A DNA stretch of 64,000 nucleotides from an uncultured Lachnospiraceae bacterium (GCA_910585905.1 CAJUID010000001.1:186001-250000); one strand, 5' to 3'. Shown: positions 10,380 through 19,563, counted from the first letter of the stretch. The notes: generated from the letters alone by a model not told the origin. A program made the numbers and translations.

Positions 10380-11174
10380 TTAACCTAACAATGCCTTATC
10401 ATTGGCAAACTCTTCGCCGCTGACTTCTTCAAATTTCTTTAACAGATCTTCCACAGTGAGGCGTTTCTTTTCCTCTCCCTTAATATCTAAAATAACTTTT
10501 CCCTCATTCATCATGATCAGACGATTTCCATGCACAATCGCATCGCGCATATTATGTGTTACCATCATGGCAGTTAGATTATGCTCTTCAATTATCTGGT
10601 CAGACAGTGAAAGCACCTTTGCAGCCGTTTTGGGATCAAGCGCCGCCGTGTGCTCATCAAGCAAAAGCAGCTTTGGCTTTTTCAGTGTTGCCATTAAAAG
10701 AGTAAGCGCCTGCCTCTGGCCGCCGGAAAGCAGGCCAACCTTTGATGTCATGCGGTCTTCCAGCCCTAGGTCAAGCGTAGCCAAAAGCTCATGGTATTCT
10801 TTTCTCTCCTGCTTGGTAATCCCCCAACTTAACCCGCGCCGTTTTCCTCTCCGCGCTGCCAGTGCAAGGTTTTCCTGAATCTCCATTGTCGCTGTCGTCC
10901 CAGTCATTGGGTCCTGAAAAACCCTTCCCAGCACAGCAGCCCTCTTGTGCTCAGGAAGCCCAGTCATATTAACTCCGTCAATCAAGATGCTTCCGGTATC
11001 AATCGGCCACACGCCCGCAATCGCATTTAAGACAGTAGATTTTCCGGCTCCGTTCCCTCCGATCACTGTAACAAAATCGCCTTCCTCAAGGTGCAGGTCA
11101 ACACCATTTAACGCCTTTTTCTCATTGATCGTACCAAGATTAAACGTCTTATGGACATCAATTAATTCTAACAT
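10380..11174 (-). CDS. ABC transporter ATP-binding protein (partner of TrpX/BmpA-like importer permeases)
   Basis: ATPase subunit of 264 aa: Walker A GGNGAGKSTVLNAI (about 39), Q-loop FQDPMTGTTATMEIQENLALA, signature LLSGGQRQALTLLMA, Walker B LLLLDEHTAALDP and the switch histidine in MMVTHNM. LDEHTAALDPKTA is typical of the ATPases paired with the permease family encoded just upstream. Its ATG overlaps the permease stop (TAATG). The substrate cannot be read from the sequence; characterised relatives import tryptophan, tyrosine or related small molecules. Confidence 0.9.
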   Translation of the reverse strand: MLELIDVHKTFNLGTINEKKALNGVDLHLEEGDFVTVIGGNGAGKSTVLNAIAGVWPIDTGSILIDGVNMTGLPEHKRAAVLGRVFQDPMTGTTATMEIQENLALAARRGKRRGLSWGITKQERKEYHELLATLDLGLEDRMTSKVGLLSGGQRQALTLLMATLKKPKLLLLDEHTAALDPKTAAKVLSLSDQIIEEHNLTAMMVTHNMRDAIVHGNRLIMMNEGKVILDIKGEEKKRLTVEDLLKKFEEVSGEEFANDKALLG

Positions 11175-12124
11175 TACCTGGCACCTCCTTTCGCAGCTCT
11201 TCGGTATGAATTCTTTGATTTTGCTTTCATATATGGAACTGCTAAGAAAATCGCAACCACAATAGAAGAGAACAACTTCAAGTCAATACTTGGCAGGCCC
11301 AGCAAGCAGACAAAATTAATCACAACATAATAGATAATGCTTCCTACGACCACAAATAACAGCCTTCCGCAAAAATTCAGTTTTTTGCCAAATAACGCCT
11401 CACCAAGCACCTCTCCGATAATAACAGAAGCTAGTCCAATAACAATCGCACCGCGCCCCATATTTACATCACAATTTCCCTGATACTGTGCCAGAAGCCC
11501 ACCTGCAAAACCAACAAGCCCATTTGAGAATACAAGTGCTATTACCTTAGCTACATTGATATTAATGCCCTGTGCGCGGGACATATTGGGGTTACAGCCG
11601 GTTGCACGCACCGTAAAGCCCATCTCTGTGCCAAAGAACCAATATAAAATACCAATAATCGCTATCGTGATAATTCCTGTCACCAAAACCGTCTTTGAAA
11701 TATAGCGCAGCGACACAATTAAGTTATACTGGTCTACACTGACTGCCTGATTCGCCCTGCCGCCTGTTATATTCAGGTTTACCGAATACAGAGCGATCTG
11801 TGTCAATATTCCTGCAAGGATATCCGGAATTCCAAATACCGTATGTAACACGCCGGTAATAAACCCGGCCATCATCCCTGCCAAAAATGCGAGGGCAACT
11901 GCAACAACTGGCGGATATCCTGCAAGAATCGCCATAACGGCTACAGCACCTCCTGTTGCCATTGTTCCGTCTACTGTCAAATCCGCAAAATTCAAAATCT
12001 TAAACGTAATATATACGCCTATTGACATGATTCCCCAGATCAACCCCTGCGAAACGTCCCCTGGCAGAGCCCTGACCAGGGACATCGGGTCAAATACCCC
12101 TAAAACGGGAATAAAACTTAACAT
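11174..12124 (-). CDS. ABC transporter permease (branched-chain-type, TrpY/COG4120-like)
   Basis: About 316-aa multi-pass membrane permease with eight or more hydrophobic segments. It carries conserved text of the family (LILGIMSIGVYITFKILNFADLTVDG-like start, VRATGCNPNMSRAQGINI in the cytoplasmic loop, SNGLVGFAGGLLAQYQGNCDVNMGRG). The ATG at 12124 is preceded by AAGGAGG at five bases; a GTG 24 nt further out is less likely. Family members are normally encoded as binding protein, permease, ATPase. Here a HIT gene sits upstream and no lipoprotein binding protein is present. Confidence 0.88.
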   Translation of the reverse strand: MLSFIPVLGVFDPMSLVRALPGDVSQGLIWGIMSIGVYITFKILNFADLTVDGTMATGGAVAVMAILAGYPPVVAVALAFLAGMMAGFITGVLHTVFGIPDILAGILTQIALYSVNLNITGGRANQAVSVDQYNLIVSLRYISKTVLVTGIITIAIIGILYWFFGTEMGFTVRATGCNPNMSRAQGININVAKVIALVFSNGLVGFAGGLLAQYQGNCDVNMGRGAIVIGLASVIIGEVLGEALFGKKLNFCGRLLFVVVGSIIYYVVINFVCLLGLPSIDLKLFSSIVVAIFLAVPYMKAKSKNSYRRAAKGGAR

Positions 12125-12184
12125 CACTTCCTCCTTCTGCGCCGCCACATTTTCCAGCAGCGCTATGCATAAACTTAGAGTTTA

Positions 12185-12613
12185 TTATACCTCAAAACCC
12201 TTGCGTATTTCAACTGCTAATGCTTCAATATCAAATGTCTCGTTGTGTGCTGCCCACTTAATCCGCACATTGTCACCTTCATATCTCGGAATCAAATGCA
12301 CGTGAAGATGAAATACCGTCTGCCCTGCTGCCTCCCCATTGTTCTGCAGTACATTAATTCCATCACAATGGAGCACATTCATCAACGCCTTACAGCATTT
12401 TTTTGCCACCGGCAAAATCTTCTCACAGTATTCCTCAGGAAGTTCCAGCAAATTCTTTGCATGTGTCTTAGGAAGGATAATACAGTGCCCCTTGGATGCG
12501 GGACTAAGGTCCATAATCACCTTAAAATCATCATCCTCATAAATAGAATTTGTCGAGATGATCCCATTTGCCAATTTACAAAAAAGACATTCCTCATCAA
12601 TCACTTTATTCAT
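12185..12613 (-). CDS. HIT family nucleotide hydrolase/transferase
   Basis: 142-aa cytosolic protein. The histidine triad is clear near the C-terminus in GQTVFHLHVHLIPRY, and the N-terminus carries a CLFCKL pair, common in bacterial HIT proteins and probably zinc-binding. The family acts on nucleotide phosphoramidates or dinucleoside polyphosphates; the natural substrate is uncertain. ATG behind TGGAGGAAAAGGT. It is followed by the ABC permease 60 nt later and preceded by copy A of the dispersed repeat. Confidence 0.9.
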   Translation of the reverse strand: MNKVIDEECLFCKLANGIISTNSIYEDDDFKVIMDLSPASKGHCIILPKTHAKNLLELPEEYCEKILPVAKKCCKALMNVLHCDGINVLQNNGEAAGQTVFHLHVHLIPRYEGDNVRIKWAAHNETFDIEALAVEIRKGFEV

Positions 12614-12633
12614 ACCTTTTCCTCCATTTCAAA

Positions 12634-12730
12634 TCAACAACCCCACTGCAAGCAACGGGGTATGTGACCCGCGCGCAGTCGCCAAGTGCAAGCAAGCTTG
12701 CGTTTGGCTCGTTGCGTACGCGAGAATCAA
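12634..12730 (+). repeat. Dispersed palindromic repeat, copy A
   Basis: One of six related intergenic copies. It holds the ACCCCACTGCAAGCAACGGGGT hairpin module, then a second hairpin, GCCAA.TGCAAGC-AA-GCTTGCG.TTGGC, flanked by CGCGCA...TGCGTACGCG. The last 75 bases (12656-12730) are identical to copy B at 31377-31451. It lies between the SCP2-domain gene and the HIT gene. Confidence 0.85.
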
Positions 12731-12752
12731 TACTATTAAATTCATTTTCTAT

Positions 12753-13766
12753 CTACCTTTTGCTAAAGCGGAATAATGTATCAAATGTGTGAAGCACCCT
12801 AAAATTCCCCCTCGCAGTCAGTTCTCCAGTCATAAAGGATGTCTGTAGGGGTGCTTCCCCATATACCACCTTTTCCAAAACCTGTCTAGTAGATTTAATC
12901 TCTACGTCCGCTGAATCCCGCTTTCCATAATAACAGTTTAATTTATTATTATCAATCTCAATCACAAGTTTCTTCTCAAATCCCTTTATTTCCCAAGAAA
13001 ATACTACCGCCACATCAGGAATCGGGCTGAATGCCCTGCGGAAATCATCCAGATATGGTTCCTCTGCCTCAAATATCTTTGCACCCTCCGGGCTGTCCCC
13101 CATCATCTGCTTAAACATCTGGGTCAACTCCTGAATATCCTCCTTCTGCTGTTTCACATAGGAGTCATTTGAGACATACATAGAAAGCTGCTCACTCTCC
13201 TGCGGCGTCAAGCTGATTGTCTTTGGGCGCATCACATTTTCCCTTACCTCAAAACTGCTAGACGGAAAGGAACTTAAACGTTTAGAAAAAGTACGGTAAA
13301 AACTCTCCGTCCTCTTTTCTACCAGGTAGGCATACTCCATGCTTGTCTCAAAGGCAACCGGATCATTTACATAGGCACAGATACCGTCACATGGGATGCC
13401 CCCAAGCATCTCCCATGCCTTAACCAATGTAAACTGTGCATCCTTTTCCCCATATGTTGTCGCAAGGACGACTGGCATCATATATAGTGTATTAATCTTC
13501 TTTTTGTCGCCGTACAGGTAACAAGCATCCAGAAACTGCCATAGCAGGCCGCCAATTCCCATCCACTCGACAGAAGCCGCCAAAATTACGGCATCCACAT
13601 CCTTTAATGTCTTGGGCAGCACCGCAATTCCCCGTTTATCTTCATAAAGATTATATTTTTTTACTTTGATATTCAGCTCATCCAGAACGGTCATAATCTT
13701 ATTCATCACAAAAATGGTTGGGTCATCAATTAGTCCCCTTCCGCCATAGTAGATATTTACTTTCAT
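12753..13766 (-). CDS. Flavodoxin-like fold / SCP2 sterol-carrier domain fusion protein
   Basis: 337 aa in two parts. Residues 1-150 look like an NADPH-dependent FMN-reductase or flavodoxin fold (MKVNIYYGGRGLIDDPTIFVMNKI; DAVILAASVEWMGIGGLLWQFLDAC), although the phosphate loop is atypical. Residues about 235-337 match the SCP2 lipid-binding fold (WEIKGFEKKLVIEIDNNKLNCYYGKRDSADVEIKSTRQVLEKVV...GELTARGNFRVL). The domain calls are by eye, the second with more confidence. A redox step on a bound hydrophobic ligand is inference. It ends next to repeat copy A and starts just after the rhomboid gene. Confidence 0.65.
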   Translation of the reverse strand: MKVNIYYGGRGLIDDPTIFVMNKIMTVLDELNIKVKKYNLYEDKRGIAVLPKTLKDVDAVILAASVEWMGIGGLLWQFLDACYLYGDKKKINTLYMMPVVLATTYGEKDAQFTLVKAWEMLGGIPCDGICAYVNDPVAFETSMEYAYLVEKRTESFYRTFSKRLSSFPSSSFEVRENVMRPKTISLTPQESEQLSMYVSNDSYVKQQKEDIQELTQMFKQMMGDSPEGAKIFEAEEPYLDDFRRAFSPIPDVAVVFSWEIKGFEKKLVIEIDNNKLNCYYGKRDSADVEIKSTRQVLEKVVYGEAPLQTSFMTGELTARGNFRVLHTFDTLFRFSKR

Positions 13767-13781
13767 TGTTCACCTCTCAAA

Positions 13782-14864
13782 TTATTTTATGCAATCAGGC
13801 TTAAAACTCACTGTCAACAACCCTGCCAGCAAAAAGCCCGCGAAAAAACCGCCAAAATGCGCCGCATTGTCGACACCCTGGCTGGCAAAGCCACCATATA
13901 GGCTTAGAAACGCCATCCATGCAATCTGCCTGACGCTGTACTGTGCTTTCCTTCCCTTATGGAAAATAACCAGAAAAAGCATTGCGCCAACCGTTCCAAA
14001 TATTGCACCAGACGCACCGACAGACAGTATGCCATCATTCTGCACCATATTATAAACCATTGAGGTTATCCCTGCAAGAAGTCCTGAGCCAATATACAAA
14101 ATTCCATACCGGAAACTTCCAATGGCAAATTCCAGGCAGGAACCAATATAAGCGAGAACCAGCATATTATTAAAAAGATGATCTCCGCCCGCATGCAAAA
14201 ACATAGACGTAATCATACGGTACCACTGTCCCTCACCAAATACCTGCCGCCAGCCAATCCCACCTGCCTCAATAAGGCCATCCGCTGAAAAAGGATGAAA
14301 AAAATCCATATACAGGAAAACTATTACATTTACCAAGATAATCACTATATTACACCACGGAAGTTCTTTCCACCTGATTCCTGCAACATCGGATGTTCCC
14401 CTTCCGCTCCCCGGATAAGCCCGCTGCACATCCCGCCCCATATTTTCTGCTAAAACGCGTGAGTCCAATAGCTCTTCAAGCGGCTTTCGAAGAACCATAA
14501 ACGCCTTATCTGCATCCTCGTATACCATGACCTGCCCTTTTGACGGATGAATCCTCCAAAAACATCCCCGCCAATAGCTTTCATAATTTTTAAAGAGCCT
14601 TTCTGCACTATTGTCATCCTCTGTGACCAAAAGATACAAAAAACGACAGTGAAAGCATCCTCTCGCCTGCAAAAATTCGCGGATCTGCTCAGACACATGA
14701 TAAAATTGCCTGGCACTAAGTTGATTTCCGCCCATTTCATCCAGCGTAACAACGGCATAACCCTCTCCCTCCTCCTGCCGAAGCGCAAGATAAATATCTG
14801 TGGCATTTAGGGTAATTTCCTCATATCCATATTGTAATAGTATTTTTTTAAACTGCTGATACAT
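13782..14864 (-). CDS. Rhomboid family intramembrane serine protease with N-terminal cytosolic domain
   Basis: About 360 aa. The first 160 residues are soluble and resemble nothing I can name. Six or so membrane segments follow. Catalytic features are all present: SMFLHAGGDHLFNNMLVL (HxxxN oxyanion region), the serine in GASGAIFG and the histidine in DNAAHFGGFFAGFL. The enzyme would cleave membrane-spanning substrates. I used the ATG at 14864 (AAGGAG six bases upstream) rather than the ATG at 14870, which directly abuts the SD. It lies 15 nt upstream of the SCP2 fusion gene, so the two are probably co-transcribed. Confidence 0.9.
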   Translation of the reverse strand: MYQQFKKILLQYGYEEITLNATDIYLALRQEEGEGYAVVTLDEMGGNQLSARQFYHVSEQIREFLQARGCFHCRFLYLLVTEDDNSAERLFKNYESYWRGCFWRIHPSKGQVMVYEDADKAFMVLRKPLEELLDSRVLAENMGRDVQRAYPGSGRGTSDVAGIRWKELPWCNIVIILVNVIVFLYMDFFHPFSADGLIEAGGIGWRQVFGEGQWYRMITSMFLHAGGDHLFNNMLVLAYIGSCLEFAIGSFRYGILYIGSGLLAGITSMVYNMVQNDGILSVGASGAIFGTVGAMLFLVIFHKGRKAQYSVRQIAWMAFLSLYGGFASQGVDNAAHFGGFFAGFLLAGLLTVSFKPDCIK

Positions 14865-15033
14865 ATCCATCTCCTTTTTGCTGTCGAAAAAACAACCATT
14901 ATGACATCCGATACCTTCTTTACGTTTCCATTCCTATAATACTATCATTAAGTTATCGGTCAGTAAAGGCTAGGGCGTGTTTTCATTCCTACAAAACGCG
15001 CTTTGGTACAAGTTAAACTAGGGGGTAAAAACC

Positions 15034-15861
15034 GTGAAAAATTTTCTTGAAAACTATGATTTACTTTTTGCAATGACAATCTTAACTGCCATTGCCATCC
15101 TGATCAAATGCATCTGTGCCATTGTGTACCAGGTTCTGCTGCGGGATGCGGAGCAAATCGGAAGCACCAAAAACAAATGGATGCGCGCCATGCACACGAA
15201 ATTTGAAGCATGCTATAAACTGCGCCTTCCAATCCACAATCCGTCCTGTTTTGTAAAACATTATATGGAACAGTACCATTTTATGGGATTTTCCCTAAAA
15301 ACCCTTGAGAATACTGACATATTCTGTGGACTGATTGTCGCCGGAGGAACTCTGTTAGGCATTATGTGCGGGACATACTATGAACTTCCTTCACGCTGGA
15401 TTTTCATCCACTCCATGACACTCGCCTTTTTCCTCCTTTTTCTCGTGATCAGTGAAATTATTTTTCAGGTGCGCCACAAAAGAAATTTTCTGCACATACG
15501 ACTGGTAAACTATTTTGAAAATACACTGCAGGGAAAACTAGAAAAACAATATCTGCATCCAGAAGAAAATAAGGCATACCAAAATTCCTATTTTGAAAAA
15601 GAAGAAGACGGGACAAAAACCGAAGAAGCAAAGGAGACAGAAGAGGAGGGAGATACTGATGACTCCTTTGACGACATTACCATTGAGCAGGAAGAGGCAT
15701 ATGCTTCCACTATCTCGCCAGATATGCAGGAACTAATTGATTCTTTACTCGAAGAATCCAAAATCAACAAAGAACTAGACAAGAAAAAGGACAAGCTAAA
15801 GGCAGCCGTTACAAATGAGAAATATCGTTTAGTAGAGGAGATTATGAAAGAATATTTATAA
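15034..15861 (+). CDS. Hypothetical membrane protein with acidic cytosolic tail
   Basis: 275 aa from a GTG start behind GGGGGTAAAAACC. A hydrophobic segment lies at residues 11-34 and two more at about 95-112 and 124-144. The C-terminal half is strongly acidic (EEEGDTDDSFDDITIEQEE) and ends in a basic or coiled segment. I do not recognise a family. It is followed by a MerR regulator after 19 nt, so the two likely form an operon. A near-perfect 9-bp hairpin (GCGTGTTTT/AAAACGCGC) lies in its leader at about 14974-15001. Confidence 0.8.
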   Translation: MKNFLENYDLLFAMTILTAIAILIKCICAIVYQVLLRDAEQIGSTKNKWMRAMHTKFEACYKLRLPIHNPSCFVKHYMEQYHFMGFSLKTLENTDIFCGLIVAGGTLLGIMCGTYYELPSRWIFIHSMTLAFFLLFLVISEIIFQVRHKRNFLHIRLVNYFENTLQGKLEKQYLHPEENKAYQNSYFEKEEDGTKTEEAKETEEEGDTDDSFDDITIEQEEAYASTISPDMQELIDSLLEESKINKELDKKKDKLKAAVTNEKYRLVEEIMKEYL

Positions 15862-15880
15862 GAAAAGGATGGAACACAAC

Positions 15881-16594
15881 ATGGAAAAGAGATTTAGCAT
15901 TTCAGATACGGCAAAACAGCTAGAAGTAGAAGCACATGTCCTCCGATACTGGGAGGTCGAGCTAGGGCTCCATATTGAACGCAATTCTCAGGGGCACCGC
16001 TTCTATAAAGCGGAGGACATCACCGTACTCCAGCACATCAAGGACCTAAAAGAACAGGGATTCCAGCTAAAGGCAATCAAATTGATCCTGCCGGATATCC
16101 ACAATGTCTGCAGCATGGACAGCCAAAAATTATACCGTCTCCGCGAGGAGCTAAATCAACAGGTTATGGAAGATTCCCTCCGCCCCGTCCCAGGACATAC
16201 AGCACAAGTTATGCCGCTTCACCCGGAGAAATCTGATTTTTCACATCCAAAGCCAGTCGAAAACAAGACAACACCAGAAGAAAAACTACGCCATTTTGAA
16301 GCAATGATGCGAAAAATGATCCGCACTACTGTAGCTGAGATGGATAGGGAATCGGAGGAACGCATCTGTGAAAAAATCACAACAAGGCTCTTAAAGGAGA
16401 TGGACTACCTGACAAGACAGAAAGAAGACCTTCAGGAGCGCCAGATTCAGCTTTTGAACCAGATTCTTGCCGAAGTGCGGCGCGAACTTCCAGAAGCCGC
16501 AGCCAGCGATGAGGAAAATGTCACGCAGCTCACCTCAAAGAGAGGAGAGAAAACAAAAGAACGTAAGAAAAAATTATTTGCCAAGAAAAAGTAA
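15881..16594 (+). CDS. MerR-family transcriptional regulator
   Basis: About 237 aa. The N-terminal winged helix is typical: FSISDTAKQLEVEAHVLRYWEVELGL...NSQGHRFYKAEDITVLQHIKDLKEQGFQLKAIK. The rest is a long charged coiled coil (residues about 135-200) and a lysine-rich tail (KERKKKLFAKKK). There is no ligand-binding domain or metal-binding cysteine pattern, so the signal is unknown. The second in-frame ATG (15881) was preferred because the first (15869) overlaps the AAAGGAT site. It follows the membrane protein gene and may control it. Confidence 0.85.
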   Translation: MEKRFSISDTAKQLEVEAHVLRYWEVELGLHIERNSQGHRFYKAEDITVLQHIKDLKEQGFQLKAIKLILPDIHNVCSMDSQKLYRLREELNQQVMEDSLRPVPGHTAQVMPLHPEKSDFSHPKPVENKTTPEEKLRHFEAMMRKMIRTTVAEMDRESEERICEKITTRLLKEMDYLTRQKEDLQERQIQLLNQILAEVRRELPEAAASDEENVTQLTSKRGEKTKERKKKLFAKKK

Positions 16595-16607
16595 TAATGT
16601 TAGAATA

Positions 16608-16680
16608 TATTGGAGTGTGTAAACCTTTTTTGGAAAATATTTCAAGAAAGGCTTCGGTGAAATCCGTACACACTCCAATA
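16608..16680 (+). repeat. Large imperfect hairpin between the merR-like gene and rfbC
   Basis: A perfect 14-bp outer stem (TATTGGAGTGTGTA / TACACACTCCAATA) encloses 45 nt with an inner ATTTC/GAAAT stem and a GCTTCGG loop region. ATTTTAT follows on the + strand, so it may terminate the upstream unit. The inner structure is more elaborate than a usual terminator. Confidence 0.6.
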
Positions 16681-16744
16681 ATTTTATATTACGCAAGTCT
16701 TGAGCCACAAAGCTACAAGCTATTTTGCAGAAATGGAGATAAAA

Positions 16745-17308
16745 ATGGGGAAATTTCAATTTGAAAAGTGTGATGATATTGAGGGTCTCTACCTGATACA
16801 GCCAGGCGTATTTGGGGATACAAGGGGCTATTTTATGGAAACATATAATTACAATGACTTTAAAGCCGCCGGACTTGACATGGTATTTGTACAGGACAAC
16901 CAGTCTTGCTCCACAAAAGGCGTGCTCCGAGGACTACATTTTCAAAAAGAACATACCCAGGGCAAGCTTGTCCGTGTAATAAGTGGTCAAGTCTTTGATG
17001 TGGTCGTGGATATCCGTAAGAACTCCAAAACATTCGGAAAGTGGTTTGGTGTAATTTTATCCGCAGAAAAGAAAAATATGTTCTATGTCCCTGAGGGATT
17101 TGCACATGGATTTTATGTTCTCTCCGAGACTGCCGAATTTTTGTATAAATGTACTGATTTTTATGACCCTTCTTCAGAAGCCGGAATTCCGTGGAACGAT
17201 GAAAGCATTGGCATTGACTGGCCAATACCGGAAGGCACAGTACCAATTCTGGCCGAAAAAGATACAAAATATCCTGCCTTTTCCAAGGAGATTGCCCTGG
17301 ACTTCTAA
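16745..17308 (+). CDS. rfbC: dTDP-4-dehydrorhamnose 3,5-epimerase (RfbC/RmlC)
   Basis: Third enzyme of dTDP-L-rhamnose synthesis for cell-surface glycans. The 187-aa cupin has the family signatures FGDTRGYFMETYN, the catalytic histidine region GVLRGLHFQ, and FYVPEGFAHGFYVLS. The ATG at 16745 follows GGAGATAAAA; a longer frame from 16700 has no such site. rfbD follows after about 95 nt. The first two enzymes (rfbA, rfbB) are not in the window. Confidence 0.95.
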   Translation: MGKFQFEKCDDIEGLYLIQPGVFGDTRGYFMETYNYNDFKAAGLDMVFVQDNQSCSTKGVLRGLHFQKEHTQGKLVRVISGQVFDVVVDIRKNSKTFGKWFGVILSAEKKNMFYVPEGFAHGFYVLSETAEFLYKCTDFYDPSSEAGIPWNDESIGIDWPIPEGTVPILAEKDTKYPAFSKEIALDF

Positions 17309-17404
17309 TTGTAGGGGAATAATATTGTAAACGGATTGCCAACACGCTCAAGTATATTGAAGCTTTCGATACACTGTGCCAGTACAAAAATGGAGGTTTT
17401 TAGT

Positions 17405-18259
17405 ATGAATAAAGTATTGATCACCGGATGCAATGGGCAGCTTGGACGTGCCCTTAATAAACTATTGTCTGGTAAAAATATTCAAATTGTAAATACCGAT
17501 GTTGATAATTTAGATATCTGCGACGCCGCACAGGTGTCCGCATTTGTCAACAAAGAACGGCCAGATACCATTATTAATTGTGCCGCCCACACAGCAGTAG
17601 ACAAATGTGAGACGGATGAGGAGAATGCAGCGCGCATTAATGCCCTCGGCCCTAAAAACTTAGCATCGGCTGCAAAAGAAGTGGGAGCCAAGCTTGTACA
17701 AGTTTCTACCGATTATGTTTTTGATGGAAATGCAAACAAGCCCTATGTGGAGACAGATACACCTTGCCCACAGAGCGTCTATGGCTCCACGAAATTAGAC
17801 GGGGAGAAAGCTGTTATGGAGATTATGGACAATTACTATATTGTTCGGACTGCTTGGCTGTACGGAGACGGCAATAACTTTGTCAAAACAATGCTCCGCC
17901 TCGCAAAGGAGCGCGACACGATAACCGTTGTAAATGACCAATTTGGTTCTCCAACTTCCGCTATGGAACTTGGCCGAATGATTCTCCATATTGTTGATTC
18001 TGGTGAATATGGCATTTACCATGCAACTTGTGAAGGCATGACAAACTGGCACGACTTTGCCAAAGCCATTTTTACTCTGGCAAAATCCAATGTCAACCTA
18101 ATCCCGGTTACGACTGCAGAATATCCCGCATCTGTTGCCAAAAGACCCGCTTATTCCGTTCTGGAAAACGCAAAACTTAACAGCCAGGGAACTTACCGGA
18201 TGAAAGACTGGAAGGATGCACTGGAAGAATATATGACTGAGATGGGATTGATCGGATAA
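17405..18259 (+). CDS. rfbD: dTDP-4-dehydrorhamnose reductase (RfbD/RmlD)
   Basis: NAD(P)H-dependent short-chain (extended SDR) reductase making dTDP-L-rhamnose, 284 aa. The nucleotide-binding glycine motif is at the start (VLITGCNGQLGRAL). The catalytic region reads STDYVFDG followed by YGSTKLDGE (YxxxK), and VRTAWLYG is typical of RmlD. The ATG at 17405 is preceded by GGAGG nine bases upstream. It follows rfbC and precedes a glycosyltransferase with an 11-nt gap, consistent with a surface-rhamnose unit. Confidence 0.95.
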   Translation: MNKVLITGCNGQLGRALNKLLSGKNIQIVNTDVDNLDICDAAQVSAFVNKERPDTIINCAAHTAVDKCETDEENAARINALGPKNLASAAKEVGAKLVQVSTDYVFDGNANKPYVETDTPCPQSVYGSTKLDGEKAVMEIMDNYYIVRTAWLYGDGNNFVKTMLRLAKERDTITVVNDQFGSPTSAMELGRMILHIVDSGEYGIYHATCEGMTNWHDFAKAIFTLAKSNVNLIPVTTAEYPASVAKRPAYSVLENAKLNSQGTYRMKDWKDALEEYMTEMGLIG

Positions 18260-18270
18260 GGAGAAGAGAT

Positions 18271-19452
18271 TTGAATATTTTATTTTATCAGTGGAACGCC
18301 TACAATCTGTACGATATCCGCCTGACATTTGAGCAGATGGGACATACTGTAACAATGCTTTCCATGCCAATTGAAAATCCAGAGGAGGATAGTGCATATG
18401 TAGAAAAGCTCTGCAGTTATCTCCACTCCCATGCTTTTGATTTTCTATTTTCTATTAATTTTTTCCCAGTTCTGGCAGAGGGCTGCCACGAGTCCGGCAT
18501 GCTATATGTATGCTGGAATTGTGACAGCCCTCTGCTTGCCTTGTACCATGAAGCAGTATTTTATCCTACCAATCTCATTTTTTCCTTTGACCACTCAGAA
18601 TATGAAAGCCTCCAGTCTCTCGGTGTCAAGGAAGCCTACCATCTTCCGCTTGCAGTGAATACAGACCGGCTTGCCAGCCAGATTTCCCGCAAAAAAAATC
18701 CTAAATATCCGGTTTCCTTTGTGGGAAGCCTCTATGAAAAAAATTCCTATGACGCGATTGCAGACAAGCTTCCGCCCTATCTCTGCGGGTATCTTGAAGG
18801 CGCGATGAATGCCCAGATTTTGATATCTGGCGGGAATCTTTTAGAAAAGCTGATGACAGATGACATCTGTATTATGCTTGAGGATATTATGGATTATCAC
18901 AAATCTAAGCGCTCGTTTGCAAGTGTACAGGCTCTTTTTTCCAGCACTGTCCTCGGTTTTAAAGCCGCTGCCCTTGAGCGGCAGCAAAACCTAAATGCAC
19001 TTGGTTTATCTTTGCGCAGCATATCAGATTTTTTTGAAGTACACCTTTTTACAAACAGTGTTACGGAATGCCTCCCTCTTGTATCGGTACATGGCCCAGT
19101 AGACTACCTGCGGGAAATGCCTCAAATCTTTTATGAAAGTAATGTCAATCTAAATATGACCATACCAAATATAAAGACCGGAATTCCACTGCGCGTTTGG
19201 GATATACTAGGAAGCGGCGGCTTTCTCCTCAGCAATTACCAGCCCGAATTTGACGATTATTTTAAAGCGGGGGAAACACTGGATATCTTTGAAGACAAAG
19301 AGGAGCTTGTCGAAAAGACCGCATTCTACTTACAGCATGAATCTCTGCGAAAAAAAATAGCAAAACAGGGCAGGGAATATGTCGCAAGATACCATAATTA
19401 TACCATGCGGTTGAACATACTGTTTGGGATTGTAACAAAATACCTGGTTTAA
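18271..19452 (+). CDS. Glycosyltransferase-like protein (CgeB / DUF3880 type)
   Basis: 393 aa from a TTG start behind AAGGAGAAGAGAT. The C-terminal part has the CgeB-type pattern: NLNMTIPNIKTGIPLRVWDILGSGGFLLSNYQPEFDDYF and a final KIAKQGREYVARYHNYTMRLN helix. The N-terminal half (MNILFYQWNAYNLYDIRLTFEQMGHTV; WNCDSPLL) matches the associated DUF3880-like domain. Such proteins modify flagellin, spore or cell-surface glycans. The gene directly follows rfbD, so a role in using dTDP-rhamnose is plausible but inferred. Confidence 0.8.
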   Translation: MNILFYQWNAYNLYDIRLTFEQMGHTVTMLSMPIENPEEDSAYVEKLCSYLHSHAFDFLFSINFFPVLAEGCHESGMLYVCWNCDSPLLALYHEAVFYPTNLIFSFDHSEYESLQSLGVKEAYHLPLAVNTDRLASQISRKKNPKYPVSFVGSLYEKNSYDAIADKLPPYLCGYLEGAMNAQILISGGNLLEKLMTDDICIMLEDIMDYHKSKRSFASVQALFSSTVLGFKAAALERQQNLNALGLSLRSISDFFEVHLFTNSVTECLPLVSVHGPVDYLREMPQIFYESNVNLNMTIPNIKTGIPLRVWDILGSGGFLLSNYQPEFDDYFKAGETLDIFEDKEELVEKTAFYLQHESLRKKIAKQGREYVARYHNYTMRLNILFGIVTKYLV

Positions 19453-19563
19453 AAAATTACTGTTGTAATTTATGGTTATTTTTATGCATCATGCAATAGC
19501 CTCTCCATCTGGGGCACAGACCGTTGCATATTTAAAATATTATATTAACTATGGAGGACTATA

